This document shows positions 36,243-49,400 of a DNA stretch of 64,000 bases, piece after piece. The stretch lies in contig NC_061064.1 of the NCBI RefSeq assembly GCF_021917145.1, forward strand, positions 4,605,475 through 4,669,474. Direction: 5' to 3'. The first letter of the stretch is position 1, and the number at the start of each line of letters is the position of its first letter. Source of the DNA: Hypomesus transpacificus. Lineage: Eukaryota; Chordata; Actinopteri; Osmeriformes; Osmeridae. The translations under genes were made by a program, and so were the position numbers. Below the pieces are notes generated by a model that did no database searches, was not told the DNA's origin, and worked only from the letters and a program-made list of their open reading frames with translations.

Positions 36243-39200
36243 TCAGCACTCAGCTCTCTTCAAAATGACCACAATGTTCTTATCTGTGAGGGCCACCGTG
36301 TACTGGAGGTCAGGGTCCATGGCTACGCTGTTGATTGAAGCCCCCACAACTTTGTCCTCTACTGGCCACTCCACAATCTGAAATCAGTGAAATGACATGA
36401 CTCAACTGATACTTGCTCATTGTTTATCATCAGCGAGAAGCTTGATCACACACACACACCGATAGGATTACTGCTGACACCTACTGGTCACTGTAAACAA
36501 ATACACATCCTGTTGCACATCTTGTTCAAAATAGGTTAACCCTTAACTTCCTGACCTGATATGCTAGATGGTGGTATTTGTTATGTAAATAAACCAGTGT
36601 GTCTATATACAGTTTGCTGTTATCTTTCAAAGATAGTTGTTGGACACGGACACCAGCTGTTATTGTGTGTAAGGGAATGAGAGCAACAGAAACCCAGTAC
36701 CTCTGTAGCTGGGACAGTCTTCCTGCTCTGTGAGCTGGTATTGGGGAGGTCTGTGACATGGTACCTCCATAGTCTCCCCTTGTCGTCCCCACACACCACG
36801 TAGCCCTTGCCTGAGGAGGAGAACACATGACTCGGCTTAGAGGCAGAAAGGCACCATTACAATTGTGAACTGACCATTTCCATGTTGATCTAAATCGCGC
36901 AAAACATTTTTTTTTAAACAGGTAGGACAAATTAGGACATGTTTTTTGTTGTTGTTGTTTTTTTTCCTTACAGTTAAGACATGTGACTTGAACTGTAAAT
37001 GGTCTGTACACGTTGTGACAAGTCGAGCGTGTGTTGTACTTGGGGAAGACTCACTGGGGCAGGTGTTGAGAGACAGGTAGGGGATGTCCGTGTTGGCCCA
37101 CTGCAGCTCTGCCAGGATCACAGCGCACACCTGCTTCTTCTTACTGGGCCGCTGGGTGCATGTGTCTCTCCAGCTCCACAGGTAGATGGAGCCCTGCATG
37201 TGGCTTTTAGAGGCTGGGAAAGAGATGACATTTGCATTTCAGGGTTAGCCCTTGGAATTTGCATCTCAGGGTTAGTCATTGGATCAACACTATATGGAGG
37301 CTTTAAGACTGACAATGTCTAATGAGTAGTAAAGTAGTTGGACTCACCAACAATATCATCACTGAGAAATGCCAGGCCATCAATGGTGTGGTAATCAGTG
37401 TCCTTGTCCTCCTTGTCATACACAGGGAAGGTGACCTCATATTCAGCAGACCTTGATGGGGATAAGATTTTTTTTTACAGCTATTACAATCTCCACTAAC
37501 ATCAAAACAAAACACATGGTCCTAAGTTATAGATAATTGACAAAGTTCTAGATTTCCCTCATGCCACCAAAAACCTACGGTTTATGCGGGGTGGTCGTTT
37601 CGCACTCGAGTCAGGAGTAGCGAGTTCCAAGGGAGGAAAATATCCTGACGAGCGCCACCCGCTCACCTGTTCATGGTGTTCTTGCTGAGCTGGATGTTGT
37701 AGCAGTGCAGGCCGTCCTCACAGGCAGCTAGGAGGTGCGTGTCTGGGCTTGAGGGGGCCAGGCAGAGGTGTAGGGGTGTGGAGGAGGCCTCCAACACCAG
37801 CAGCTGACTGGAAGGGGAAAAAGAGAAATGGTCCCATTAGTACTTGTATTTAGGTTTGGATTGTTGGTGTCTGTAGCCTCATTTAGAAAATCATCTTCCA
37901 AATGTGTCTGAACATGATTCAGCGTGCTGCCAAGTGTCACAGACGTTAATGTAAAACTAGCAACATCCTTTCGAGTGCCCATCGGTCACTCACATGACTT
38001 TGAAATTGTACTCGCTGTCCACTCCACCGATGTCCCACATCATGATTCTTTTATCATAAGTTCCAGCTACAGAGGTGGAAGAAGTGGTAAACATAAAAAC
38101 ATTAGAAGAACAAACAATGACTCATTGGGCACACTTAGCAGACCGTCAAAGCCAGTAGCTACATAGTTAACATTCCAGTGTTCTTTTCAGATACAGACCA
38201 ACAAAAACATCATTGAAGGTGTACATTCCATATAAAAAGGGATCGCAAAATGGCCGTCACTCACTGAACAGGAAGTTGCCCTGCTGTGGGCTGAAGCGCA
38301 GGATTGAGATGGCTTTGCGGCTGGCGCGGAACTCTCCGTATGCCAGGTTGGCTCTGGGGTGGATCAGTTTCACCATGCCCCTCTTGCCCCCCGCCGCCAA
38401 GATACGGCAAGGCCGCGCACTGCCACCTCCCTCCCGCGACATCAGCACCAACGACCACGCGAGGGAGAAGAACTCCTGGACGACCGACAATGAGACGACA
38501 GATCAAATGCAAACATACAGAACGACTACACTTTCAGCCTGTAAACATGGAGGTGTGTGAACCTGATAGCAATAGGAGGCAGATAGACAAGATGAAGATC
38601 ACAAAGATATTTGAACATGGGGCGTGAATGCCCGAGTGATTTGAAGCGGTGGTACACAAAAGCTAGTCTCACCTCTCCAGGAACCTTGTGTTTCTTCAAC
38701 ACCTTTCCTGTATCGCAGTCGATTAAACACACAGAATCTCCCCCACAGGTGGCCACTACACGACTCTCTCCACTCGCAGCTGTCAAGAAAATACAGTATT
38801 AGCTATCGCTGCAGGAAATGGCATGCCTTCTATTTACAATATAAAAAACAGTCTATGGGAGTCTTATTTATTTTTATAAACCTTTGACCCTGTCAACACA
38901 GTCAGTTCTCAGTGGCTGAAGCATGCATACAAACAGCCATCCAGCAGGGAAAAGTACTCACCGCTACCTGAGAAACCAGGAGGCGGCTGGAAGGCACAAG
39001 CCCACAGCTGGGTGCTGAGGTCGTCGGGGCTGTTGTTTCTACTGTGACACTGCAGAGCACAGTGGGGCTTCAGACTCACCGGCTCCTGCAGGGATAGATG
39101 GAGAGATGAAAAGAGTAGAAAGGGGGAGATAGGTGATCAAGGAAGATGGAAGGTTGGGGTGTTAATCAATGAGACAACAACGACTGCCTAGCGGGTAACC

Positions 39201-41522
39201 ATCAAGGAGCTGATACCAGCACAATGGAAGCCGTGGCCAACCTGAGTGGTCTATGTGCTGACTATCAAACAATGGTATTCATAGGTAGGCCTCTGAATGA
39301 CCTGTATGAGATACTCTTGAAAAACATTTACATGTAAATTTAGCAGACGCTCTTATCCAGAGCGACTTACAGCAAGTACAGGGACATTCCCCCAAGGCAA
39401 GTAAGGTGAAGTGCCTTGCCAATCACACAACTTCATTTGGCACCAACCAACAACCTTCTGATTTATAGCCTGACTCCCTAACTGCTCAGCCACCTGACCC
39501 CTTACACATGAAACACATGAGTTGTTGTGCGTAGAGTTTGGTAAATCTCACCTTAGGCACGGAGTACACATTTTTAGTTGGCGTTCTATTGCTCCCATCG
39601 ACCCCTCTGTGTTGTACGGTCTTGGTATGCGTCTTGCTCTGTTTGGCAGGTGGTGTGTCCGCTTTGAGCTGCTGCTCTTTCAATGCTTTCCTTGGGGTCT
39701 CCGATCGTCTAGGCTGCACCCTAGTGGGGGTGGAGGAGGACTGCACTGCTTGACGTGGGCTAGCTGCACTGGTCTGGTCCACTTTCTGAGGGGTGTTGAG
39801 TATACGGTTGGATTTCCGCGGGCTATCCTCTGGCAGCACCCTGGAGGGAGTGGCTGGAGCGTGCACTGCTTTACGGGGGCTTGCTGTAGTGGACCGGTCC
39901 ACTTTCTGAGGGGTGTTCTGTACGCGGATAGACTTGCGTGGGCTAGCCTCCACCGTATCTTGGGAAATAACTTTTATTTTTCTCTGAGGGGTGCCAAAGT
40001 CAGAGTCAGATGCAGATGTTGAGTGTTTTCTTTTGGGAGTCTGATAAAAAGGAGAGAGAACAGATGAGCGGTCACACAATAACAAACTTAAATAAATACT
40101 CTTACAACATTTGCGAGAATAAATTCTCCCAAGTGTAAACTGACCTTGTCTTTAGACTGAATCAGAGAGTCAAAGAACTCTGTAGCTATCCTTTCCACCT
40201 GTGAGACAGTGAGAGAAACCAGTAAGAAATAACCCCAATAACAGACACAAATACTAATAATGGCAATACTATCTACTGACAATACGACAAACTAGACAGC
40301 TTACTGTCAACGATTGAAGATTGTGAGTAAAAAACATTGTGTACAATCTTTTTTTCCAACTGAAACCTTTAAAAAAGCTACTCAGAGGAGTGGCTCATAA
40401 GAGTATTTCATCAACCTACCCTCCATTTAGTGTAGCCATTAATGGACTTTGGACCGTATTGGACCTGATGGACAGCCTTTTTGACGAAATCTCTCTTCAC
40501 TTTGGCAATTTCCTCTCCCATGGCGGGGTTAGGGATGACATCACTCTCCCACACGGCCACCACCTAGAAATCACAGAAACTCGCAATCATCAAGGAAGTA
40601 CACAGCCTCATAAAATCTCTCAGACCATTTGTCTCAAATAAATGACTTTTCAAGAGTGCCCATTTCTCGTCTAGGATCCATTCTATTTTGTGCATTCCAT
40701 TTCATGCAGTTTCTGTGGTCAAGATTATTACCCATCAATTTTGCTGTTAACTTGACAGGCTAACACAAGCATCTAGCTGCCCTGTTGACTGTTGAGCATT
40801 GTGATACTCAATGAGAAACAACAACTTGATACATGAGTCCATTCATACCTTGGTCCTAAGGTTCTCTCCGGCGATGAAGCGTACATGGTTGGCTGTGGTG
40901 CTAATGTCCTTCCCATTATAAACCCTCATCTTAGGCAGGAGCACCATCAGCTTGTAGTTGTCATTGACCTGAAAAAATGTTCATCATACATTGAACAGTT
41001 TGAAACACAAAACAAAGCCCATGTACAAAACACATAAAAACCTAGATCGATATTTACTGTAAGGTATAGGTTATCTTCAACTTTCAGCTCCTCCAATGAG
41101 GTCAGCGATTCAAGTGTGGTGACATCCTCCAGGTCATTGTTGCTTAGGTCCAGTTTGAGCAAGGAGGGCAGACACATACCCTGGGGCATCTCTTCGAGAG
41201 AGTTCCCAGATAAGTCCAACTGTTCCAAACATTTGAGGCGAGAGAGCAATGGAACAGGCAAGTCCTCACTCTTAAGGCCCAACTTTGAAAGGCTGTGAAG
41301 GAACACAGACGAATGGGTTAGTAGGGTGAGTCCCATGTCGATGTTTTGGATACATCTCATATTATACATGGTAATATAAGCACAAACCAAAATATTTGAG
41401 CATATGTTTACCCTATTTAACACACCTTAAGTCTGGACTTACTTGAGTATCTTTATTTGTTCCAGATTCGAGGTTTTTGGCGTGCATCTCTCCAATAAAA
41501 GTTTCTCCGTTATTTTCTCCAT
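36243..41522 (-). CDS. lrwd1: Leucine-rich repeats and WD repeat domain-containing protein 1 (ORCA)
   Basis: A nuclear protein that associates with the origin recognition complex and repressive histone marks. Fifteen minus-strand coding exons, in transcript order: 41522-41443, 41292-41058, 40968-40849, 40563-40420, 40198-40145, 40040-39552, 39085-38968, 38779-38673, 38475-38265, 38066-37994, 37807-37667, 37451-37348, 37213-37055, 36810-36701 and 36377-36243. All phases agree, giving 759 aa (human 647). Residues about 1-130 are LRRs (LEQLDLSGNSL, LLKLDLSNNDL). The C-terminal half from about residue 375 is the WD40 propeller (TCGGDSVCLIDCDTGKVL, TYDKRIMMWDI). The extra length lies mainly in exon 6 (residues about 212-374), a Ser/Thr-Pro-rich linker with a 40-aa duplication. 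A non-coding exon ending near 42000 is likely. Confidence 0.95.
39325..39500 (-). repeat. tRNA-derived SINE, inverted, in an lrwd1 intron
   Basis: The reverse complement matches the SINE at 28345-28531. It has the AGCAGACGCTCTTATCCAGA tail first, then GACTTACAGCAAGTACAGGGAC, and ends with a CTGCTCAGCCACCTGAC head. It sits in the intron between lrwd1 exons 6 and 7. Confidence 0.8.
39711..39950. repeat. 120-bp tandem duplication inside lrwd1 exon 6
   Basis: Two adjacent 120-bp copies (39711-39830 and 39831-39950) share long identical stretches, for example ACTTTCTGAGGGGTGTT at 39781 and 39901. They encode two 40-residue units with SPRK, NTPQKVD and (S/T)P motifs in frame. Confidence 0.9.
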
Positions 41523-42071
41523 GCTATGTCTCTGACAAAGCGTGTGAACGAAAGAGCTCAGCACTTTAACTTAATGTGTGTACACAGAGGGGCGTAGTTA
41601 GCTCATTTAACTAAAAACTAGCCAACACGTCACATATACAGGGTTTTTGACCAAAAAGAACCATTGATGCAGTTCTAGCTACACAGGTTGGTTAATGTGG
41701 GGCATGGGGTGGGGGTGTTATTTCGATTCTATATTGTGTGCATGGCTGCGTCCGTAGTCTTGATTGAGACTGACCTGAAACTAAATGAAAGTAACGTGTG
41801 AATGGCACGATGCTAACGATGAACTATTTCTGAACTGCATTAAATAGCCTACGTGTTCCTGCGTTCTTATTCAGATTCAAGGCATTGCTCGTTCTACCGA
41901 GCTAAAGATAGTCAATAACCAGTTCTAAAGTAAAACGCAACAATAATAACCCGCACTAGTGAAGACGATCTACAGTAGCGTTCATTGCACTGAACTTACC
42001 AGTGAAATGTTTCGCTAGCAGGGGACATCTGCAAGTCTTGTAACTTTCCCGGGAAAAAGTGATGGGTTAAT

Positions 42072-42077
42072 CACGTG
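42072..42077. promoter_or_regulatory. E-box near the lrwd1 first exon
   Basis: CACGTG within TCACGTGG, about 70 bp upstream of the inferred lrwd1 non-coding exon donor at 42000. It could be a USF/MYC-type site. One short motif only, so weak. Confidence 0.3.
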
Positions 42078-42485
42078 GTCAGCATCATTTCCGCAAATCG
42101 GTTGAGGTTGAACAAATGATCGACTTACTAATAGAAAACCTATTTTTGATCGTTTACAAAGAACTATAAATATACATTATTGTTATTATATATATTGTAT
42201 TCCTTTAATGAGAAAGCTGTCAAAACAATTGATGTCTGTACTTTCTATAAGGTCTTTGAATGATTTGCTGTGTTGTACCCTCTTACATTCTTATGTTTGC
42301 ATAGGCCCTACTCTGTAATTGATTGTATTTCTGCAATAAAAATAATAACAAATAAATAAGTAAGCCAAGTAGACTCAAATTAATGGAAACCAGTCACCTA
42401 GCAGCAATGTTGTTGATCAGTACTATTTTATTCTGTAGCGAATGTTCCAAATCATGAATTTCACATAAGTCATGGCAATGATGAT

Positions 42486-42491
42486 TTTATT
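42486..42491 (-). terminator. alkbh4: Possible alkbh4 poly(A) signal
   Basis: TTTATT here reads AATAAA on the minus strand, about 210 bp past the alkbh4 stop codon. Confidence 0.4.
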
Positions 42492-42699
42492 TGTATGTGC
42501 TTTATGTAGGCTACTTCATTATGCCTTATAAAAATGTTTGATTAAGTTCAATCAAATTCAGAATTTGCAGGAAACTGCTAATTACAAGTTATACTACTAA
42601 AATCATTGTAATTGACATGCTCACAATAACAAATCCAAACACAGATAGTATTGCAAAAAGGGAATAGCATTATCTCTATAAAGAAGAAGAGCATTATCT

Positions 42700-43791
42700 C
42701 TATAAAGAAGTCCCGTGAAAGCTGCATGCAATGTTCAACAGCTGAGCCCCTAATTCTTCTTGCTCCCCACCAGGCAGGAACTCTGCAGACAGTTCTCTGT
42801 ACGTGCTGCACACCCTGCGGGCATGAATGTCTTGTCTATAGATGGCATGTTTCCATCTGTGTCGTGCTTCACCTTGCAGCACCACTAGCGACCTGCGAGG
42901 AAGGTGTACTGTAACCCTGACTTCCCCCTCTTCCCCAATTTCGGACAGTCCCTCCTCCATGGACATAGTGAGAATGGTGTCTGAGAGCAGGTTGATGGTA
43001 ACCAGACGTTCTCCCCACAGCCAACTGTCATCCAGGTGGGGGTCAATTGCAGACCCACGCTGGGGGCTGTAGTCCAAGTTGCACTGCTCAACTGGTTGAA
43101 AACCCGCTAGAACTGGCTCCTGGGACATCCGTTGCACTAATTTTTGGCTGATATCTGGTAAGCCACAGAAGCCACCTACACGTACTTTGTGTTTTTTGAA
43201 GTTGACCTTTGGTCCAAAATCCTGAAAAGAAAAAGTGAATAGGTATGTTGATTGCGTGTACTTTAAGCATACTATCGAGCAACTACCATTGTATGCATTT
43301 CATAGTATCGACCAAATTACATGACCTATGGGTGAAAACATTTACCTGTTTCTTTCGACCAGACTGTGACTCTCTCCAGACATTCTTGTCAATTTTGTCA
43401 ACCAACTGTATTTCATCCTCTTCTGATATGAAGTTTTCCCACAGAAAGACTCCAGGGAATGGGAAAGACACCTGCTCGCAATCCTTCCGCAGTGCCAACC
43501 GCAGTATTGGGTCGTATATGAAATCATGGTACATCTAAAAACGACAGCAATTTTTATCAACATCTATTTTTGCCACTTAAAAATAAGTAGGAAACATCTT
43601 CCAAACGTAGCTTATTGTCTTACTACAAACAGGCAACATATTCATATTTATTCAAAGCTAGCTCTTACCGTTTGTCCATTCTCATTCAGTTCGGCTTTTC
43701 CTTTTACATTTTCACATTTTAGGCAACTTCTAATTCCTTTACAACCACAGTCAGGAGTTGCCTGTTCTTCGTCCATGGACATTATGTGCAT
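42700..43791 (-). CDS. alkbh4: Alpha-ketoglutarate-dependent dioxygenase AlkB homolog 4
   Basis: A Fe(II)/2-oxoglutarate dioxygenase. The human enzyme is described as demethylating actin and acting on actomyosin and DNA. Minus-strand coding exons are 43791-43669, 43534-43346 and 43221-42700, giving 277 aa (human 302). The N-terminal CGCKGIRSCLKCE cysteine motif is family-specific. The catalytic HxD is in DPHLDD (His166, Asp168), the distal His in WKHAI is about residue 229, and the 2OG-binding Arg lies in HARRVCSTYREL near 240. GLPDISQ, EQCNLDYSPQRGSAIDPHLDD and WLWGERLV match ALKBH4 closely. In-frame ATGs at 43791, 43782 and 43776 are all possible starts, so the N-terminus is uncertain by five residues. 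Confidence 0.94.
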
Positions 43792-44059
43792 CACTAAAAG
43801 AAGTACCCGTTGAAACAACACACAAGAACAGTTGTTCCGCATTCAGAAGGCAGGTCCGTGGTCCTACCAAAGCACTACTTCTTCGTCGGCCATCTGTTCG
43901 GAAGTGTGAGGCCGGTAACCTGCACAATTTCAAAATAAACATAAAATAAACACCTATATCCTTTTCCCACCCAGTTTCCCGGAGGAAGGCGAACCAAGCC
44001 CTTTATGGACAAGGTGTCAATAACGAAAATCATGCAATTTAGAAATATCACAAGCTTCA

Positions 44060-44065
44060 TTTATT
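44060..44065 (-). terminator. polr2j: Possible polr2j poly(A) signal
   Basis: TTTATT (AATAAA on the minus strand) about 290 bp downstream of the polr2j stop codon. Confidence 0.45.
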
Positions 44066-44352
44066 GAAACACAAGATGACAAACAAACACAAACGTTTCA
44101 CAAAATATGAATAATGTTAAAAAAAGTTTGGGAAAGTGAATATGTTTAGAAGCTATCTTTTGTTACCATGATTTGAAAATACATGGGGACCGCTTAACAT
44201 CACAAGAATATGTAATCAAAGTGAACAAAAACATTATGCATGGTGGTTATAGTTAGTCCCAAAGCTATATCCTTTTATCCAGAGCATTCAGGTTCAACAA
44301 AAAATGTAAACATTCATCATAAGGATTCTTCATGTAGTGATAGCAATAGTCT

Positions 44353-45189
<837 letters not shown>

Positions 45190-45454
45190 GTTTAAGTAAC
45201 TACACTGACAAGAGGTTAGCTTGCCAGCGGAAAGAAGAGAGGAGCGCACCTACACTACTACAGACAGGAAATATTGAAGTCCCAGCGAAGTACTGCTTTG
45301 TATGGATTTCAAAATAAAAGATTTACTACATGACAACGTGTGGGGCAAATGAGCGAAATAACCATAATAACCGGTTGTTATAGTGTAGTTTTGGACATTT
45401 GTTTTCATATAATTTAATAACACATAGAGTGATTTAAATAATATTCTTGTTTGT

Positions 45455-45700
45455 ATATTGACGTAGGCCTACATATATGTTTAATAATACGTTCCATCTT
45501 TATGAAAAATACATCCGAATGCTCGACATAATGACGTACAAAAAAACGTAATAATGTGTTGTCTGCATACTTTATTGCAACATTACAGAGTTTGCTCATA
45601 TTTCTTCTGAACAAGCAGGTGAACAGTACAGCTTTCTCAGGAGATTTTCTCAGTCAGGCTAATCAGCCAATTTCGTGTTTTTGGTGAGTAATTCTTATTT
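45455..45700 (+). repeat. Promoter/first-exon duplicate, copy A
   Basis: This segment aligns with 46108-46355. Shared blocks include ATTGACGTA, AATGACGTA/TATGACGTA, ACGTAATAATG, AACATTACAGA, TTTCTTCTGAA, GATTTTCTCA and CCAATTTCG, followed by a donor gtgagtaattctta (45684 in A, 46340 in B). The offset is about 658 bp. It is interpreted as a duplicated transcription start and non-coding first exon of the gene at 46447. Confidence 0.75.
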
Positions 45701-46107
45701 ACTTATTAATTTTTACTTTGTATAATATTAGTCGTAACATTGTATTTTATTACTCCGTTTTATCCACATTGCCTGGTGAATGTTTGGAACGGTTGGAAAA
45801 CGGTGGCTTTTGGGTTTTAACAACGTTTCTGTAATTAGTTATTGCTTATGGAATTGTTCAAATCTGTGAATATATTTCCAACTTTGTTTTGGCTATGTGC
45901 AACCAATTAATAATTTATCAGTAAGGCAGAGATAATAATATGTAGAGAACCAGCCTTTTAGTGACAAATGGAATTTTAGTGCTGCTATATTCACAATGGA
46001 AACAGTTTTCCATTCTGATTATTTAAAAACTGAAAAAAACTGAAAGTAGTACTGTCATTGTTCATGCAATTCACGTTTTACAGAAAACACAATCGGAATT
46101 ACCAAAT

Positions 46108-46355
46108 GAGGAATATTGACGTATATTTATTTAAAATGATAGGCATAGGCTGTATAAATATGTGTAGCTTATGTCCAAATGCTACACATTATGACGTAGG
46201 CTACAACAACGTAATAATGGTGTACATTCATACTTTAATCTAACATTACAGAAGTACATCACATTTCTTCTGAAAAAGTGAACGGTATTTGCTGTCTAGC
46301 TTTCTCTGAAGATTTTCTCAAGCTAATCATCCAATTTCGGTGAGTAATTCTTAAC
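46108..46355 (+). repeat. Promoter/first-exon duplicate, copy B
   Basis: The second copy of the segment at 45455-45700. Its donor at 46340 can splice to the acceptor at about 46431, which precedes the start codon at 46447 by about 15 bases. Confidence 0.75.
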
Positions 46356-46446
46356 ACATTAATACCTAGTGTAATCTTACATGTAACGGAATTTAATGCT
46401 CAAATAATTTAATCCACACTTATGTAATGCAGTTACCGTCAATAAC

Positions 46447-49400
46447 ATGGGTGAACAACTAAGGATACTGGTCAGAGAAATGGAGGAGGCCAAAATGGTA
46501 AGAGCCTTATATCAACTTATGTAAATGTTTAAACAGCAAACATGGTCAAATACCTCTCTGAGTGACTGTCTATAATGTAGGAAGTTGACCATGATGGGAC
46601 CACAATCCAAGAAAAGGAACAGGATTGGATATGTGGGGATGATCTTTCTCTCTGTTCACTTGATGAGGCAGATTATCTGGTCAGTAGTGTATGCATAGCG
46701 ATAGGTGAAAGGGATGACACCGACTTGGTAAGATCCTTATTTTACCTTAAACTTAAATGGTTAATCATCATACATGGTCAAATACCTCTGAGTGACTGTG
46801 TCTCTAATGTAGGGAGTTGAACATGATGGGACCACGATCCAGCCCAATGAAAAGGATTGGAAAAATGGGGACCATCTTTCTCTCCATTCATTTGACGAGG
46901 AAGATTTTCTGGTAAGTCTTTGCATAATGATAAGTGAAATGGATGAAACAGATGATAAGAGTTTGTATGAACTTAAACTTAAATGGTTATCAGCAAACAT
47001 GGTCAAATACCTCTGAGTGACTGTGTCTCTAATATAGGGAGTTGAATGTGGTGGGAACACAATTTCACATTTTCCCCTCTGCCCTGTTCCTGCACATTTT
47101 CCTTTACTCTTGGTCTCCCTAGAATCCTGTTATGGATTGTGCAGTCCAGGTCATTCCCCCTGGCTCTGTGAGACCAGACCAGGAGACCAGACCCCTGTGG
47201 GAGAGCCCCAACAGGCAGGCCATCAAGGCATCCCTGGAACTTCTTCAACTTGACATTGAAGTCACCCAGGATGTCATGAACACCGACGCCTACCCGAAAG
47301 AGGTGCCTGTTGCAAAGAGCCAGAGGCAAGGCCAGGTGGGTGCAGCCCTGAGACGGTGTGCAAACGAGTTCAGGGGGAGAAGACTCCAAAAGATCCAGAA
47401 AGACATGTTGGAACGGATCTTGAGAGAGTTTGAAGGACTTTACGAAGTCATGGACTCGGACCACGCGGATCACAGTGATGTGGAGCTGCATGAGATATGG
47501 CAGAGAGAGATCCAGAAGCTGCACATGGCGTGCAGGGCGTGCAGGGCCCTCACTGAGAAGACCAAGTGTATAGTTCAACAACAAAGGTCAACCCCTCTCA
47601 GGAAGAGAAGTGCACCGTCCAACGCTTTGTAAGTAATCAATACAGAAACAGTACATATTCATTGATTCAGCTATTGTTTACTTCAGAATAAGGGACTTTA
47701 TTCGCCATGAATGTTTGCACAAACAAGGAATTTACTTTGGCAGGGAGGTGCATACATTAAACATATAGGAATATTGAAACTTAAATATGTGGTCTAACTA
47801 TACAAAAGGAGCAAAGTCTAGCTAATACTAAGTAGCCACTTGTAGGTATAGCAGGGGCGAATCTAGGTTCCCACTTTTGGGGGGGCTAAGCCCCTAGATA
47901 AAACCTATTATTTTTCCTGTGACCAAGCAAAACTAGGGGGGTCTAGGGGCATGTTCCCCCAGAAGACATTTTTGAAAATATCCTTTTAAATAGTGTCCTC
48001 TAGTGGGGTATTTTTTTGGGGGGGGGCTAAAGAAACTTTAAAATAGGGCTAGATTCGCCCATAAGGTATAGAATGACACTATACTGATTAAGTTTGTTGA
48101 TCATCATCCTAAAGAGCCATGGAAAGATCCCAGGTCCCACATGCCAAAAGGTGATGTCTTCTCTTGTGACTGTGTCTCCCCAGGATCTACCCCAGATCAC
48201 TCCTGTGGTCCCCTTCACCATTGAGGATGACTTGGAATCCCCCCCTCTGACTCCTCCTACTCCCGAGGCTCTCCTCTTCAACCAGCAGCTTTCCCGGGCT
48301 TTGTCTCCCCTAAACCGTTTCACCGTTGGAGTTGTGACTCCTAGCAGGCCTGAGGAGACTCTACCTGCTGTGGGGTGTTTGCCCCACTCGCATATGCCAC
48401 CAATCACCCACTCGAGCGCTGATGCAAAGAAGCTGCTCCAAGGAGGATTGGAAGAGTACCAGCAGGTGGGTCATTATCATCACAGGCAAATATACAGTGC
48501 CCTCCAAAAGTATTGGAACAGTGAGGCGAATTCCTTTATTTTTGCTGTAGACTGAAAACATTTGGGCTTGACATCAAATAATGAACGTGAGACCAGAGAT
48601 CAACGTTTCAGCTTTTATTTCCAGGTATTTACATCAGGATCTGATGCACAACTAAGAAAATATCACATTTTGTTTGAATCCACCCATTTGTCATGTGAGC
48701 AAAAGTATTGGAACAGATATACTTAAAACATATTTAAGTGAATAAGACTTAATATTTAGTTGCAAATCCTTTGCTTTCAATAACTGCAGCAAGTCTGTGA
48801 CCCATTGACGTCACCAAACTTTTGCATTCTTCCTTTTTGATGCTTTCCCAGGCTTTCACTGCAGCCTCTTTCAGTTGTTGTTTGTTTTGTGGGGTTCCTC
48901 CCTTCAGTCTCCTCTTAAGCAGGTAAAATGCATGCTCTATAGGGTTTAAGTCTGGAGATTGACTTGGCCAGTCTAATACCTTCCATTTCTTGCCCCTGAT
49001 GAACTCCTTTGTTGTTTTGGCAGTGTGTTTTGGGTCGTTATCTTGCTGCATGATGAAGGCTCTGCCAATCAGTTTGGTTGCATCTTTCCTTAAATTGGCA
49101 GACAAAATGTTTCTGTAGACTTCCGAGGTCATTTTGCTGCTGCCATCATGTGTTACATCCTCAATGAAGATTAATGAGCCCGTCCCAGAAGAAGCCATGC
49201 AAGCCCAAGCCATGACATTACCTCCACCGTGTTTCACCGATGAGCTTGTGTGTTTGGGATCATGAGCAGTTCCTTTCTTTCTCCAAACTTTAGCCTTTCC
49301 ATCACTTTGGTAAAAGTTAATCTTTGTCTCATCAGTCCATAAAACTTTGTCCCAGAATTTTTGAGGTTCATCTCTGTACTTTTTGGCAATTTCCAGCCTG

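Noticed and set aside
39522-40022. 166-codon plus-strand frame
   Set aside because: It is the antisense shadow of lrwd1 exon 6, kept open by the repeat composition.
47039-47122. Third copy of the duplicated exon as a real exon
   Set aside because: It keeps an acceptor but has no donor and would shift the frame of exon 4, so I treat it as decayed.
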